A stretch of 64,000 nucleotides of DNA from Phytoactinopolyspora alkaliphila (GCF_010550695.1 NZ_JAAGOB010000011.1:1-64000), one strand, 5' to 3'. Positions 41,658 through 53,851 are shown, counted from the stretch's first letter. Numbers and translations are program-made. The notes: generated by a model not told the origin, from the letters alone.

Positions 41658-43052
41658 ATGCTCACAGCATCTCGACGACCTCTCGACTACGCTTCTCCTG
41701 TCCCGGTGGCACCCGCCGTCCCGGCCCGCACGGCGCCGATTACCCCTCGAGACAGCTTCATCGACGTGCTCCGGGTCTTCGCGATCGTGACCGTCGTGGC
41801 CCTGCACTGGCTCATGCCGGCGCTCTCCTACGACGACGGCCTGCTGTCGACGGGCAACACGCTCGCCGCCCCAGGCGCGTGGGCCGTGACCTGGGTCGCG
41901 CAAGTCATGCCCCTCGTATTCTTCGCTGGCGGCGCCGCGGCGATGTTCAGCATCCGCGACCGGAGGGGCACGTCGTGGCACCATCGATGGCGTGCCACAC
42001 GGCTGCGGCGGCTGGTATGGCCGGTGTTGCCGCTGATCATGGTCTGGTTGCCGCTTCCGCACCTGCTGCTCGCCATGGGCGTGCCGGCCGATCCGGTGGA
42101 CACGGCATCCCGGCTGGCCGGCCGTCTGCTCTGGTTCCTTGCGCTCTACATTCTCCTGACCGCTCTCACCCCCGTCCTCGTGCGCGCTCATCGCCGATGG
42201 CGCGGGCGGGAGATTCTGGCCATGGCGGCCGGCGCGGTGGCTGTCGACGTCGTCCGCTTCGGCGTGCTCGACGGCGCGGACTACGTCGGGTTCCTGAACG
42301 TCGTCGCCGTCTGGGGAACCGTCTATCAGCTCGGAATCGCGTACGCGGCCGGCTCGCTGCCGTGGTTGCGTGGACGGCGCGCGGCTGCTCTCGCCGGACT
42401 CGGACTCGTCACGGTCGCCCTGGCGGTCGTCGCCGGCCCCTATCCCGCAAGCATGATCGGCATGCCCGGCGAGCCGGTCTCCAATATGAACCCTCCCACC
42501 GCCGTGCTCCTGGCCGTCAGTGCCCTGCAACTCGGCCTCGCCTTCGCGCTGCGCCCCGCGGTGGAGCGGTGGGCCGCTCAGCCGCCGGTGGCCACTGGGC
42601 TCGCCTGGCTCTCGGCACGGCTGATGACCATCTACCTGTGGCACATGCCGGCGCTCGCCGTGGTCGGAGGGGTGGCTGTGGTCGTCCTCGGCTGGCAGAC
42701 GCCAGACCTGCTCAGTGCCGGCTGGCGGACCCAGATACCGATCTGGCTCGCCGCCCTGACAACCGTGCTGGCCGGCCTCGTGCGGCTGTTCGGCCCGCTA
42801 GAGCATCCGAAGCGATCGGCGTCTTCCCCGGGGCGGCGGCGCTCGCTGCTCGCCACGGTTCTGATCGGGCTCGGCCTGCTGTCGTTGACCGTCAGCGGTT
42901 TCAGCCCCGAGCTCACGTTCCATCCCGCCGGGCCGGTGGCCGCAGGGCTCGTGCTGGCCCTGGGGCTCGCCCTGGTGGGGGTAGCCCCACCCACGAACGT
43001 CCAGTTGACCGGCTCGCCTCAGCGGCAGCCACGAGAGAAGGTAGAAGCGTGA
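41658..43052 (+). CDS. Acyltransferase-3 family membrane protein
   Basis: The protein has 464 residues with about ten or more membrane segments. The N-terminal RDSFIDVLRVFAIVTVVALHW carries the family's start motif with a conserved His, and FFAGGAAAMFSIRDRRG the second loop. The C-terminal part remains hydrophobic. Such proteins move acyl groups onto sugars or lipids across the membrane. ATG 41658 is preferred to the earlier frame start because membrane-type sequence begins after it. The stop overlaps the histidine kinase start (GTGA), so an acyltransferase is translationally coupled to a two-component system, an unusual grouping. Confidence 0.85.
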   Translation: MLTASRRPLDYASPVPVAPAVPARTAPITPRDSFIDVLRVFAIVTVVALHWLMPALSYDDGLLSTGNTLAAPGAWAVTWVAQVMPLVFFAGGAAAMFSIRDRRGTSWHHRWRATRLRRLVWPVLPLIMVWLPLPHLLLAMGVPADPVDTASRLAGRLLWFLALYILLTALTPVLVRAHRRWRGREILAMAAGAVAVDVVRFGVLDGADYVGFLNVVAVWGTVYQLGIAYAAGSLPWLRGRRAAALAGLGLVTVALAVVAGPYPASMIGMPGEPVSNMNPPTAVLLAVSALQLGLAFALRPAVERWAAQPPVATGLAWLSARLMTIYLWHMPALAVVGGVAVVVLGWQTPDLLSAGWRTQIPIWLAALTTVLAGLVRLFGPLEHPKRSASSPGRRRSLLATVLIGLGLLSLTVSGFSPELTFHPAGPVAAGLVLALGLALVGVAPPTNVQLTGSPQRQPREKVEA

Positions 43053-44416
43053 ACACAGCGTACGAGCCCATGACGGGCATGCCATCCGGTGACAGGACAG
43101 GCGACGGAACCCGGCCGCCGGCGCCCCGAGCCGGGTGGCGCCAGGTCGGCCGCGACCTGACGTACCTGCTCCCCGGCCTGCCGATCGCGGTCGCGTCCTT
43201 CGTGCTGATGATGACCGGTTTCTGGCTCGGTGTCGGGCTCGTCGTCCTGGCTCTTCTGGGCTTCGTCATCCTCCTCGTCACCCTGCTCACGGCGCGCGGG
43301 TTCGCCGCCGCGGAACGAGCCCGGGTGGGACTTATGGAAGGCCGCAGGGTCGGCCCCGCGTACTACCGCGACCCGGGCGGCGCGGGCCTGTCTCGCATTA
43401 CCGGCTACCTGCGCGACCCGCAGCTGTGGCGGGACTTCGGGCACGGCCTGATCATCTTGCCGGTCCGGGTGTTCACCTGGTCGCTGACCGTCGCGTGGAC
43501 CGCCGCCGCACTCATGATCACCTACGGACTCTGGGCCTGGGCACTGCCCCAGAGCGACGAGGATCGGGGCCTTGCGGACCTGGTGTTCGGCTGGGATTCG
43601 CTGGCCGCCGAGGTCGCCGTGAACACCGCGATCTCGTTCGTCTTCCTGTTGACCCTTCCCTATGTGCTGCGGGGGCTGGCCACCGTCGAGGCCTCCGTCG
43701 CGTGGGCGTTGCTGACCAACGAGGGCGCCGCATGGCGAGCCCGCGCCGAGGAACTCGGCCGCAGCAGGCAAGCCGTCGTGCAGGCCGAAGCCGACACCCT
43801 GCGCCGGGTAGAACGCGACATCCACGACGGGCCCCAGCAGCGCCTGGTCCGCCTCACCATGGACCTGCAATCCGCACAACGCCGGCTGAACGACGACCCC
43901 CAAGCGGCCGGACCGCTCGTCGACGGCGCCCTCAAACAGACCCAAGAGGCACTCGCCGAACTGCGCGCACTCTCCCGCGGCATCGCACCACCCATCCTCA
44001 CCGACCGAGGACTACGCGCCGCCCTCGCCGCCGCAGCCGCCCGCAACCCCATTCCCACCACCGTCGACGTCCACCTCGGCGGCGACGAGCGTCTCCCCGC
44101 ATCCGTGGAGAACGCCGCCTACTTCGTCGTCACCGAATCCCTCGCCAACGCCGCCAAGCACAGCGACGCCACCCGCTGCGACGTCAGCGTCATCGCCGGC
44201 ACCACCGGCGATGCGGAAGGCCGTGCGGTATCCGTCCTGCACGTCCAGGTCAGCGACGACGGCCGCGGCGGCGCACACATCGGCAAAGGCCACGGCCTGG
44301 CAGGCCTCACCGACCGCCTCGCCGGCGTCGACGGCATCCTCGACGTCCACAGCCCACCAGCCGGCGGCACCACCGTCACCGCCACCATCCCGGTGCCGTC
44401 TGCCCCGGTCTCGTGA
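43049..44416 (+). CDS. Sensor histidine kinase 1 (NarL/DesK-type, HisKA_3)
   Basis: The protein has 455 residues from GTG 43049 (GAGAAGG upstream). Four membrane segments occupy the first half, organised as a YLLPGLPIAVASFVLM-type helix pair, an amphipathic loop and another pair. The HisKA_3 domain has the phospho-His in VERDIHDGPQQRLV (His259). The ATPase domain shows TESLANAAKHSDAT (N-box), VSDDGRGG (G1) and KGHGLAGLTDRLAG (G2). Residues about 207-448 are encoded by a block identical to kinase 2. The N-terminal sensor half differs moderately. The response regulator follows the second kinase. Confidence 0.93.
   Translation: MNTAYEPMTGMPSGDRTGDGTRPPAPRAGWRQVGRDLTYLLPGLPIAVASFVLMMTGFWLGVGLVVLALLGFVILLVTLLTARGFAAAERARVGLMEGRRVGPAYYRDPGGAGLSRITGYLRDPQLWRDFGHGLIILPVRVFTWSLTVAWTAAALMITYGLWAWALPQSDEDRGLADLVFGWDSLAAEVAVNTAISFVFLLTLPYVLRGLATVEASVAWALLTNEGAAWRARAEELGRSRQAVVQAEADTLRRVERDIHDGPQQRLVRLTMDLQSAQRRLNDDPQAAGPLVDGALKQTQEALAELRALSRGIAPPILTDRGLRAALAAAAARNPIPTTVDVHLGGDERLPASVENAAYFVVTESLANAAKHSDATRCDVSVIAGTTGDAEGRAVSVLHVQVSDDGRGGAHIGKGHGLAGLTDRLAGVDGILDVHSPPAGGTTVTATIPVPSAPVS
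43668..44392 (+). repeat. 725-bp duplicated block, copy A (in kinase 1)
   Basis: This is base-for-base identical to 44965-45689 (offset 1297) as far as direct reading shows. It begins at TGCGGGGGCTGGCC and ends in ACCATCCCG, after which the two genes diverge. It covers the HisKA_3 and ATPase domains. Absence even of synonymous changes implies very recent duplication or ongoing gene conversion. Confidence 0.93.
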
Positions 44417-44450
44417 CCCCATCTACAGTTCACTCGTGCGGACGAGGCTA

Positions 44451-45701
44451 ATGGCGGCGGAGACTATGAGCCCGCGGGAGACCGACCGGCCGGTCGCCGG
44501 CTGGCGGCAGCTCATCCGAGACCTCTGCTATCTCCTTCCCGGGATGCCCCTGGCCATCGTCTCGTTCGTGGTGATGATCGCCGGGCTCGCGCTGGGCATC
44601 GGCCTGTTTCTCCTGGCTTTCCTCGGCCTCGTGATCCTCGCCCTCACACTGCTGGCGGCTCGGCGATTCGCCATGGCTGAGCGGGCGCGGGTCGGCGTCC
44701 TGGAGGGCCGGGCCGTCGGGCCTGTCTACTATCGGCCGACGACCGGGCGGGCGCTGGCGCGTCTCCTCGGGCACCTGCGGGACCCGCAGAGCTGGCGGGA
44801 TTGGCTCCACGGCGTCGTGATCCTTCCCGTGCGGGTTCTCACCTGGTCCCTGACGATGGCCTGCGTGGGGATCTGCGTGGGATTAACCCCGCTCATCCTG
44901 ATCTCCTGGCTGGTCAGCGGTGGCGGAGGCTTCCGGGGGCTACCACGTGGGCTGGCCTTAATGTTGCGGGGGCTGGCCACCGTCGAGGCCTCCGTCGCGT
45001 GGGCGTTGCTGACCAACGAGGGCGCCGCATGGCGAGCCCGCGCCGAGGAACTCGGCCGCAGCAGGCAAGCCGTCGTGCAGGCCGAAGCCGACACCCTGCG
45101 CCGGGTAGAACGCGACATCCACGACGGGCCCCAGCAGCGCCTGGTCCGCCTCACCATGGACCTGCAATCCGCACAACGCCGGCTGAACGACGACCCCCAA
45201 GCGGCCGGACCGCTCGTCGACGGCGCCCTCAAACAGACCCAAGAGGCACTCGCCGAACTGCGCGCACTCTCCCGCGGCATCGCACCACCCATCCTCACCG
45301 ACCGAGGACTACGCGCCGCCCTCGCCGCCGCAGCCGCCCGCAACCCCATTCCCACCACCGTCGACGTCCACCTCGGCGGCGACGAGCGTCTCCCCGCATC
45401 CGTGGAGAACGCCGCCTACTTCGTCGTCACCGAATCCCTCGCCAACGCCGCCAAGCACAGCGACGCCACCCGCTGCGACGTCAGCGTCATCGCCGGCACC
45501 ACCGGCGATGCGGAAGGCCGTGCGGTATCCGTCCTGCACGTCCAGGTCAGCGACGACGGCCGCGGCGGCGCACACATCGGCAAAGGCCACGGCCTGGCAG
45601 GCCTCACCGACCGCCTCGCCGGCGTCGACGGCATCCTCGACGTCCACAGCCCACCAGCCGGCGGCACCACCGTCACCGCCACCATCCCGCTCAGCCGTTG
45701 A
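44451..45701 (+). CDS. Sensor histidine kinase 2 (paralogue of kinase 1)
   Basis: The protein has 416 residues. The N-terminal sensor half again has four membrane segments (LCYLLPGMPLAIVSFVVMIAG, VVILPVRVLTWSLTMACVGI). It is shorter than kinase 1 between the third helix and the kinase core. The phospho-His is His224. The C-terminal half is encoded by the 725-bp block shared with kinase 1. ATG 44451 has GAGG close upstream; GTG 44436 and ATG 44466 are alternatives. Two sensors with the same output domain should feed the one downstream response regulator while reading different membrane signals. Confidence 0.92.
   Translation: MAAETMSPRETDRPVAGWRQLIRDLCYLLPGMPLAIVSFVVMIAGLALGIGLFLLAFLGLVILALTLLAARRFAMAERARVGVLEGRAVGPVYYRPTTGRALARLLGHLRDPQSWRDWLHGVVILPVRVLTWSLTMACVGICVGLTPLILISWLVSGGGGFRGLPRGLALMLRGLATVEASVAWALLTNEGAAWRARAEELGRSRQAVVQAEADTLRRVERDIHDGPQQRLVRLTMDLQSAQRRLNDDPQAAGPLVDGALKQTQEALAELRALSRGIAPPILTDRGLRAALAAAAARNPIPTTVDVHLGGDERLPASVENAAYFVVTESLANAAKHSDATRCDVSVIAGTTGDAEGRAVSVLHVQVSDDGRGGAHIGKGHGLAGLTDRLAGVDGILDVHSPPAGGTTVTATIPLSR
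44965..45689 (+). repeat. 725-bp duplicated block, copy B (in kinase 2)
   Basis: This is the partner of 43668-44392. The boundaries are sharp. Upstream, kinase 1 reads TATGTGC and kinase 2 CTTAATGT immediately before the shared block, and downstream the C-terminal codons differ. The block lies inside coding sequence in the same frame. Confidence 0.93.
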
Positions 45702-45728
45702 GCATTCCGTGGATGAGCATGACAAGCT

Positions 45729-46388
45729 ATGGGCGTGCGTGTCGTTCTCGCTGAAGATTCTCTCCTCCTGCGCGAGGGGCTGGTCCGCCTGCTGACTGAA
45801 GCCGGGGCCGAGGTCGTCGAGGCCGTCGGCGACGGCGACGAGCTGGTGCGCTCGGTCGTCGACCACACGCCCGACGTGGCCATCGTGGACGTCAGGATGC
45901 CGCCGAGCTTCACCGACGAGGGGCTCCGGGCCGCGCTGGAAGCTCGCAAGCGGGTGCCTACGACGGCCGTCCTGGTGCTGTCGCAGTACGTAGAGGAGTC
46001 CTATGCCTCTGACCTTCTCGCCGACGGCAACGGCGGGGTCGGTTACCTGCTCAAGGACCGTGTATCCGATCTCGCGCAGCTGTCCGATGCACTCGAGCGA
46101 GTGGTCAGCGGCGGGACGGTCCTGGATCCTGAGGTGGTCGCGCAGCTTTTCGCCCAGCGCAGGCAGGACCCACTGGATCGGCTGAGCCCCCGCGAGCGCG
46201 ACGTGCTCGGCCTGATGGCCGAGGGCCGGACGAACGCGGGCGTGGCCCGCGAGCTGGTGGTGACCGAGGGCGCGGTGGAGAAGCACATCTCCTCGATCCT
46301 CACCAAGCTTGACATCCACCCGTCCGACGACGGCCACCGCCGTGTGCTGGCCGTGCTGGCCTGGCTACGGGGGAATCCCGAGCGCTGA
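45729..46388 (+). CDS. NarL-family response regulator
   Basis: The protein has 219 residues. The receiver domain has acidic pocket residues (LAED near 7-10), phospho-acceptor Asp54 in VAIVDVRMPP, conserved Ser/Thr in VLVLSQYVEE and Lys in GYLLKDRVSD. The C-terminal LuxR helix-turn-helix reads LSPRERDVLGLMAEGRTNAG and then VVTEGAVEKHISSILTKLDI. It lies 27 bases after kinase 2 and is probably the shared target of both kinases. The promoters it controls are unknown; autoregulation of the operon is possible. Confidence 0.95.
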   Translation: MGVRVVLAEDSLLLREGLVRLLTEAGAEVVEAVGDGDELVRSVVDHTPDVAIVDVRMPPSFTDEGLRAALEARKRVPTTAVLVLSQYVEESYASDLLADGNGGVGYLLKDRVSDLAQLSDALERVVSGGTVLDPEVVAQLFAQRRQDPLDRLSPRERDVLGLMAEGRTNAGVARELVVTEGAVEKHISSILTKLDIHPSDDGHRRVLAVLAWLRGNPER

Positions 46389-46393
46389 CCCAC

Positions 46394-46451
46394 GGACGCT
46401 CCCTTGGGTCCTGCACTCCGAGCGTCCCGGGCCACGGTCTGCAGGACCCAA
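46394..46451 (+). promoter_or_regulatory. Interleaved stem-loops between the response regulator and ACT genes
   Basis: Stem A is GGACGCT (46394-46400) with AGCGTCC (46421-46427). Stem B is TTGGGTCCTGCA (46404-46415) with TGCAGGACCCAA (46440-46451), a perfect 12-bp pair. The arms alternate A-B-A-B, so the two form a pseudoknot or exclude one another. Stem B alone would serve as a strong 3' hairpin for the response regulator. No U-run follows. Confidence 0.55.
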
Positions 46452-46503
46452 CGGACCGAGGACCGCAACACCGTCTTCACAGTCGAATGACAGGATCTCC
46501 CAC

Positions 46504-47178
46504 GTGTCGTATCTGTTACGCGTCGTTCTGCCCGACCGGCCCGGCTCGCTGGGCGGCGTCGCCGCGGCCATCGGCGCCGCCGGCGGAGACATCGTTGGCG
46601 TAGACGTCGTCGAACACCGCGCGGACGGGCGGGCCGTGGACGACTTCCTCGTCGACCTACCCTCCGGCAAGCTGCCCGATGCGCTGGTCAGCGCCTGCCG
46701 TTCAGTCGAGGGAGTGGCAGTGGAGTTCGTCGGTCACTACAGCCCGGGCGCGCACCTGCATCGCGACCTGGAGGCCGTCGAGGCGATGACCGGCGACCCG
46801 GACCGGACCGCGGAGATCCTCGTGGATCTGGTGCCGGGCGTCTTCCGGTCCGGATGGGCACTGCTGGTGTCCCTGGACGACGGCAAGGTGAAGGTGGAGC
46901 GGGCGGCGGCCGGTGCACCTGAGGCCGACGGTTACGCGGCGCCGTGGCTGCCGATGCCCGGCCCGGTCCGGATCGGCACCGGCGACGGTTGGGCGCCGGA
47001 TTCGTGGCAGGACGTGGTGGCCGTGGGCACACCCCTGGAATCGGGGCACCGGGCCATCGTGTTCGGGCGCGACGGAGGTCCGCGGATTCTCGACTCCGAA
47101 CTCGCCAGACTCACCCATCTGGCCGCGCTCGCCACCGTGATCCGCCGGGACGGCGTGACCGGGCGCGACTCCGGTTAG
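46504..47178 (+). CDS. ACT-domain amino-acid-binding protein
   Basis: The protein has 224 residues from GTG 46504. The N-terminal ACT domain (YLLRVVLPDRPGSLGGVAAA, GGDIVGVDVVE) folds as a ligand-binding beta-alpha module that senses amino acids. The remaining 140 residues form a GAF-like or PAS-like alpha/beta domain (GWALLVSLDDGKVKV, HRAIVFGRDGG, ELARLTHLAALATVI). It is probably a stand-alone sensor; the output is unknown. The stop TAG shares bases with the convergent recQ stop (TTAG, 47175-47178). Confidence 0.85.
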   Translation: MSYLLRVVLPDRPGSLGGVAAAIGAAGGDIVGVDVVEHRADGRAVDDFLVDLPSGKLPDALVSACRSVEGVAVEFVGHYSPGAHLHRDLEAVEAMTGDPDRTAEILVDLVPGVFRSGWALLVSLDDGKVKVERAAAGAPEADGYAAPWLPMPGPVRIGTGDGWAPDSWQDVVAVGTPLESGHRAIVFGRDGGPRILDSELARLTHLAALATVIRRDGVTGRDSG

Positions 47179-49295
47179 GCGGCCGCCGCCAGAGCGAAGG
47201 GCAGCACTTGGGCGGCTCCGGCGTGTCTGAGCGTGCGACCGGCGACGGCCATGGTCCAGCGGGAGTCGATGAGGTCGTCGACGAGCAGGACGGCGGGGTC
47301 GGCACCCAGCGCGGCCAGCGACTCCCGGGTCTGGTAGCCGACGCGCCACCGGTCCCAGACTGAGGCGAGCCGGAATGCGCTGTTCCCGCCGGACTCGGCC
47401 GCCGAGCCCGACCCGGAAGCGGACTCCAGCGCGCCCAGGTCTGTCAGCCGGCCAACGGAGGCCAGATGCTGCGCCACGGAACCGATCAGCTGCGGGTGCC
47501 GCTCCGAGGGCACCCAGGCGACCGCCTGTGGACGCCGCTCCCACGGCCATTCCTTCAAGACTTCGACGCACGCCGCTTTCAAGGCGTCGTCAGCAGGGGC
47601 ATCCTCGGCGTTGAGCAGCTCCCGCAGCCGCTGCCCCCAGCCCAGGTCGGTCAACCGGGCGATGACGCGGCCCTGTTCCACCCGGTCCGCTTCACCGATC
47701 TTGCCTTTCACGTCGACGCCGAGGCGGGACATGCCCGTGGGCCACTGCGCCCTCGGCTCCACCGGCACCCCTGCGCGGCTGATAGTGGCCCGGGCACGAT
47801 CCCGTGCCCCGGCCGGAACTTCCGTGGGATACCAGGCGCCGGCGCAGACGTCGCAACGACCGCACTCGGCCGCCCCCGGATCATCGAGGACCTCCTGGAG
47901 AAACGCCATCCGGCAGCGCTCCCCGCGCTGATAGGTCCGCATCAGGTCCGCCTCGGCCTGCCGGGTCTGCGCCACCCGTGCGTATCGTTCGGCGTCGTAG
48001 GCCCATGACTGGCCGGTGGCTTCCCAGCCGCCCCTGACCCGGCGCACGGCTCCCTCGACGTCGAGCACCTTCAGCAAAAGCTCCAGCCTGGTGCGGCGGA
48101 CGTCGGCGACAGTCTCCAGCGCGGCCGTGGACATGGGTGCCCCGGCGCTGGACAGCGCGGCGATGACCGCTTCGGCCTGATCCGGCTTGGGCATCGACAC
48201 GGTGGCGAAGTAGTGCCAGATGTCGGCGTCCTGGACCGCCGGAAGCAGCAGGACGTCGGCCCGCTCGGTGGCGCGGCCGGCACGGCCGACCTGCTGGTAG
48301 TAGGCGACGGGAGACGACGGCGCGCCCACGTGCACCACAAACCCGAGGTCCGGCTTGTCGAAGCCCATGCCGAGGGCGCTGGTGGCGACCAATGCCTTGA
48401 CCTTGTTGTGTAAGAGGGCCTGCTCGGCGTCGATCCGGTCAGCGGGATCGGTGCGACCGGTGTAGGCGAGCACGTCGTAACCGGCGTCACGGAGCAACTG
48501 CGCGGTGTCTTCGGCGGCCGAGACGGTGAGCGTGTAGATGATCCCGCTGCCGGGCAGCTCGCCGAGATGGGCGCTGAGCCAGCCGAGCCGGTCTTCCGCC
48601 GAGCCGAGCTTGAGGACGCCGAGCCGGAGGCTGTCTCTCGCCAGCGACCCGCGGAGGGTGTTGACTTCCGCTCCCCCGCTGCCCAGCTGCTCGGCGACGT
48701 CGGCCACCACCCTGGCGTTGGCGGTGGCCGTGGTGGCCAGCACAGGGGTGCCGGGCGGCAGCGAGTCGAGGAGGTCACGGATCCGGCGGTAGTCCGGACG
48801 GAAATCGTGACCCCAGTCCGACACGCAGTGTGCCTCGTCCACAACGATCAGCCCGGCGTTGGCCGCCAGCGTGGGCAACTGCTCTTCCCGGAACCGCGGG
48901 TTGTTCAGCCGCTCTGGGCTGACCAGCAGAACGTCGACCGCGTTCTCCGCCAGCGCGGCTGTGATCTCTCCCCACTCGTCGGCGTTGGCCGAGTTGATGG
49001 TGACCGCGCGGACTCCGGCTCGGGCAGCAGCGGCCACCTGGTCTCGCATCAGAGCCAGCAGCGGCGAGACGATGACCGTGGGACCGAGCCCGCGAGCGCG
49101 CAGCAGCCCGGTGGCCACGAAATAGACCGCGGACTTCCCCCAGCCGGTGCGCTGGACCACAAGCACTCGGCGACGGTGTTCTACCAGGTCACGTACCGCG
49201 TCCCACTGCCCGTCCCGGAAGGCGGCGTGCTCGCTGCCGACCAGGCGGCGCAGCAGGCCTTCGGCCTCGTCCCTGAGGTTCGCATCATCGGTCAC
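47175..49295 (-). CDS. recQ: RecQ-type DNA helicase with C-terminal phosphoribosyltransferase-like domain
   Basis: The protein has 706 residues from GTG 49295. RecQ motifs in order are RDGQWDAVRDLVEHRRRVL, RTGWGKSAVYF (Walker A), DEAHCVSDWGHDFRPDY, ATTATAN and QQVGRAGRATERADV. A zinc-binding ECGRCDVC follows the helicase lobes. No clear HRDC domain is seen. The C-terminal roughly 190 residues end with AVLLVDDLIDSRWTMAVAGR, the PRPP-binding loop pattern of phosphoribosyltransferases. Helicase unwinding during repair is expected; the tail's role is unknown. A TTG at 49313 is an alternative start. Confidence 0.9.
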   Translation of the reverse strand: MTDDANLRDEAEGLLRRLVGSEHAAFRDGQWDAVRDLVEHRRRVLVVQRTGWGKSAVYFVATGLLRARGLGPTVIVSPLLALMRDQVAAAARAGVRAVTINSANADEWGEITAALAENAVDVLLVSPERLNNPRFREEQLPTLAANAGLIVVDEAHCVSDWGHDFRPDYRRIRDLLDSLPPGTPVLATTATANARVVADVAEQLGSGGAEVNTLRGSLARDSLRLGVLKLGSAEDRLGWLSAHLGELPGSGIIYTLTVSAAEDTAQLLRDAGYDVLAYTGRTDPADRIDAEQALLHNKVKALVATSALGMGFDKPDLGFVVHVGAPSSPVAYYQQVGRAGRATERADVLLLPAVQDADIWHYFATVSMPKPDQAEAVIAALSSAGAPMSTAALETVADVRRTRLELLLKVLDVEGAVRRVRGGWEATGQSWAYDAERYARVAQTRQAEADLMRTYQRGERCRMAFLQEVLDDPGAAECGRCDVCAGAWYPTEVPAGARDRARATISRAGVPVEPRAQWPTGMSRLGVDVKGKIGEADRVEQGRVIARLTDLGWGQRLRELLNAEDAPADDALKAACVEVLKEWPWERRPQAVAWVPSERHPQLIGSVAQHLASVGRLTDLGALESASGSGSAAESGGNSAFRLASVWDRWRVGYQTRESLAALGADPAVLLVDDLIDSRWTMAVAGRTLRHAGAAQVLPFALAAAA

Positions 49296-49339
49296 GTTGC
49301 GACCGTAGCTCAACGGACCGACAAGCGGCGCACAATGCG

Positions 49340-50494
49340 TCAGGCGAAATCCGCCGCCAGCGCGGCTACAGCGCCGCCCGGCATATCCAGTGCAGCCCGG
49401 CGGACGCGGACTCCATGATCAGCGCTCACCTCGTCGAGCGTCGACGCCAGCCACATGGCGTCGGCGTCGGAGGCGTACTCCAGCCGCATCCGGCGTGCCC
49501 GCATCGGCACCATCCGCAGAGCCATCAGCGCGCCGGTAGGCACGTGCAGCGTCGCCAGGTACAGCAGCCGCAGGTCGTCCCGGTAATCGTCGTGGCCGGC
49601 GATGCCCTCGTAGTCGTTGATGAAGTCGCCGCAGCCGTACAGGACGAGCTTGCCGCGATACACCTCGACCGGCCGGGGATGGTGCGACGAGTGCCCGTGG
49701 ACCAGGTCCACCCCCGCGTCGATCAGCCGGTGCGCGAACTCGACATGCTCCGCAGGAATGTCGTAGCCCCAGTTGCCGCCCCAGTGAATCGATACGACCA
49801 CCAGGTCACCCGAGTGTTTCGCCGCACCGATCCGTGCGGCCAGGGACGCGGCGCCGGTTTCGCTCAGATCCACCAGACCGATTCCGGGCCGGTCCGGCCC
49901 CGCACGCCAGTCGTGGTCGATGCCACTGGACGGGCTGCCGATGGCGTAGACGACCACCTGCGTCGCTGTTGCGGCGTCACTCGCCGACGACGTGCGCACT
50001 CGCACGGCGACCGGACGTTCGGCCGCGGTGGCGTCGAGGCCGGCGCCGGCCCCGTCCAACCCGGCCCCGGCCAGGGTGTCCAGTGTCTCGGCCAGTCCGG
50101 ACCGGCCGAAGTCCAAGATGTGGTTGTTCGCCAGCGCGCAGACATCCGGCTTTCCTGCCACCAGCGCCGCGATGTTGCCCGGACTCATCCGATAGTGCAC
50201 GGACTTACCGGGCGCGAACTCGTCGCTCCTGGTGACGCTGGTCTCCAGGTTGATGATCCGGACGTCGGGCGCCACGGCTCCGAGGACGGACAAGGCTTCA
50301 CCCCACGGCCAGGGAAACCCGACCGGGCGGGGAATCGGGCCGTTCACTCGCTCGGCCAGGTCCAGGTATGCGCGGGCGTCCCGCACGAACGGCTCACTCA
50401 GGCGCGGGTGGCCGGCGTTGGGGAGAATCTGGTCGACGCCGCGGCCGAGCATGACGTCCCCGCAGAGGGACAGGGTGATCGTCTCGCCTCCCAC
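49340..50494 (-). CDS. CapA-family protein (PGA-capsule synthesis-like)
   Basis: The protein has 384 residues with a calcineurin-like phosphoesterase fold. Metal-site motifs are LCGDVMLGRGVD, IINLETSVT, ALANNHILDFG, VVVSIHWGGNWG and GHSSHHPRPVEVY. CapA-like proteins occur with poly-gamma-glutamate and polysaccharide systems, but no capB or capC is nearby, so the substrate is open. There is no signal peptide. It starts with GTG 50494 (GGAGG-rich upstream) and lies 18 bases after ligA on the same strand. Confidence 0.9.
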   Translation of the reverse strand: MGGETITLSLCGDVMLGRGVDQILPNAGHPRLSEPFVRDARAYLDLAERVNGPIPRPVGFPWPWGEALSVLGAVAPDVRIINLETSVTRSDEFAPGKSVHYRMSPGNIAALVAGKPDVCALANNHILDFGRSGLAETLDTLAGAGLDGAGAGLDATAAERPVAVRVRTSSASDAATATQVVVYAIGSPSSGIDHDWRAGPDRPGIGLVDLSETGAASLAARIGAAKHSGDLVVVSIHWGGNWGYDIPAEHVEFAHRLIDAGVDLVHGHSSHHPRPVEVYRGKLVLYGCGDFINDYEGIAGHDDYRDDLRLLYLATLHVPTGALMALRMVPMRARRMRLEYASDADAMWLASTLDEVSADHGVRVRRAALDMPGGAVAALAADFA

Positions 50495-50512
50495 GCCTCC
50501 GCCCCTCCGGCG

Positions 50513-53841
<3,329 letters not shown>

Positions 53842-53851
53842 AGCCGCGACT

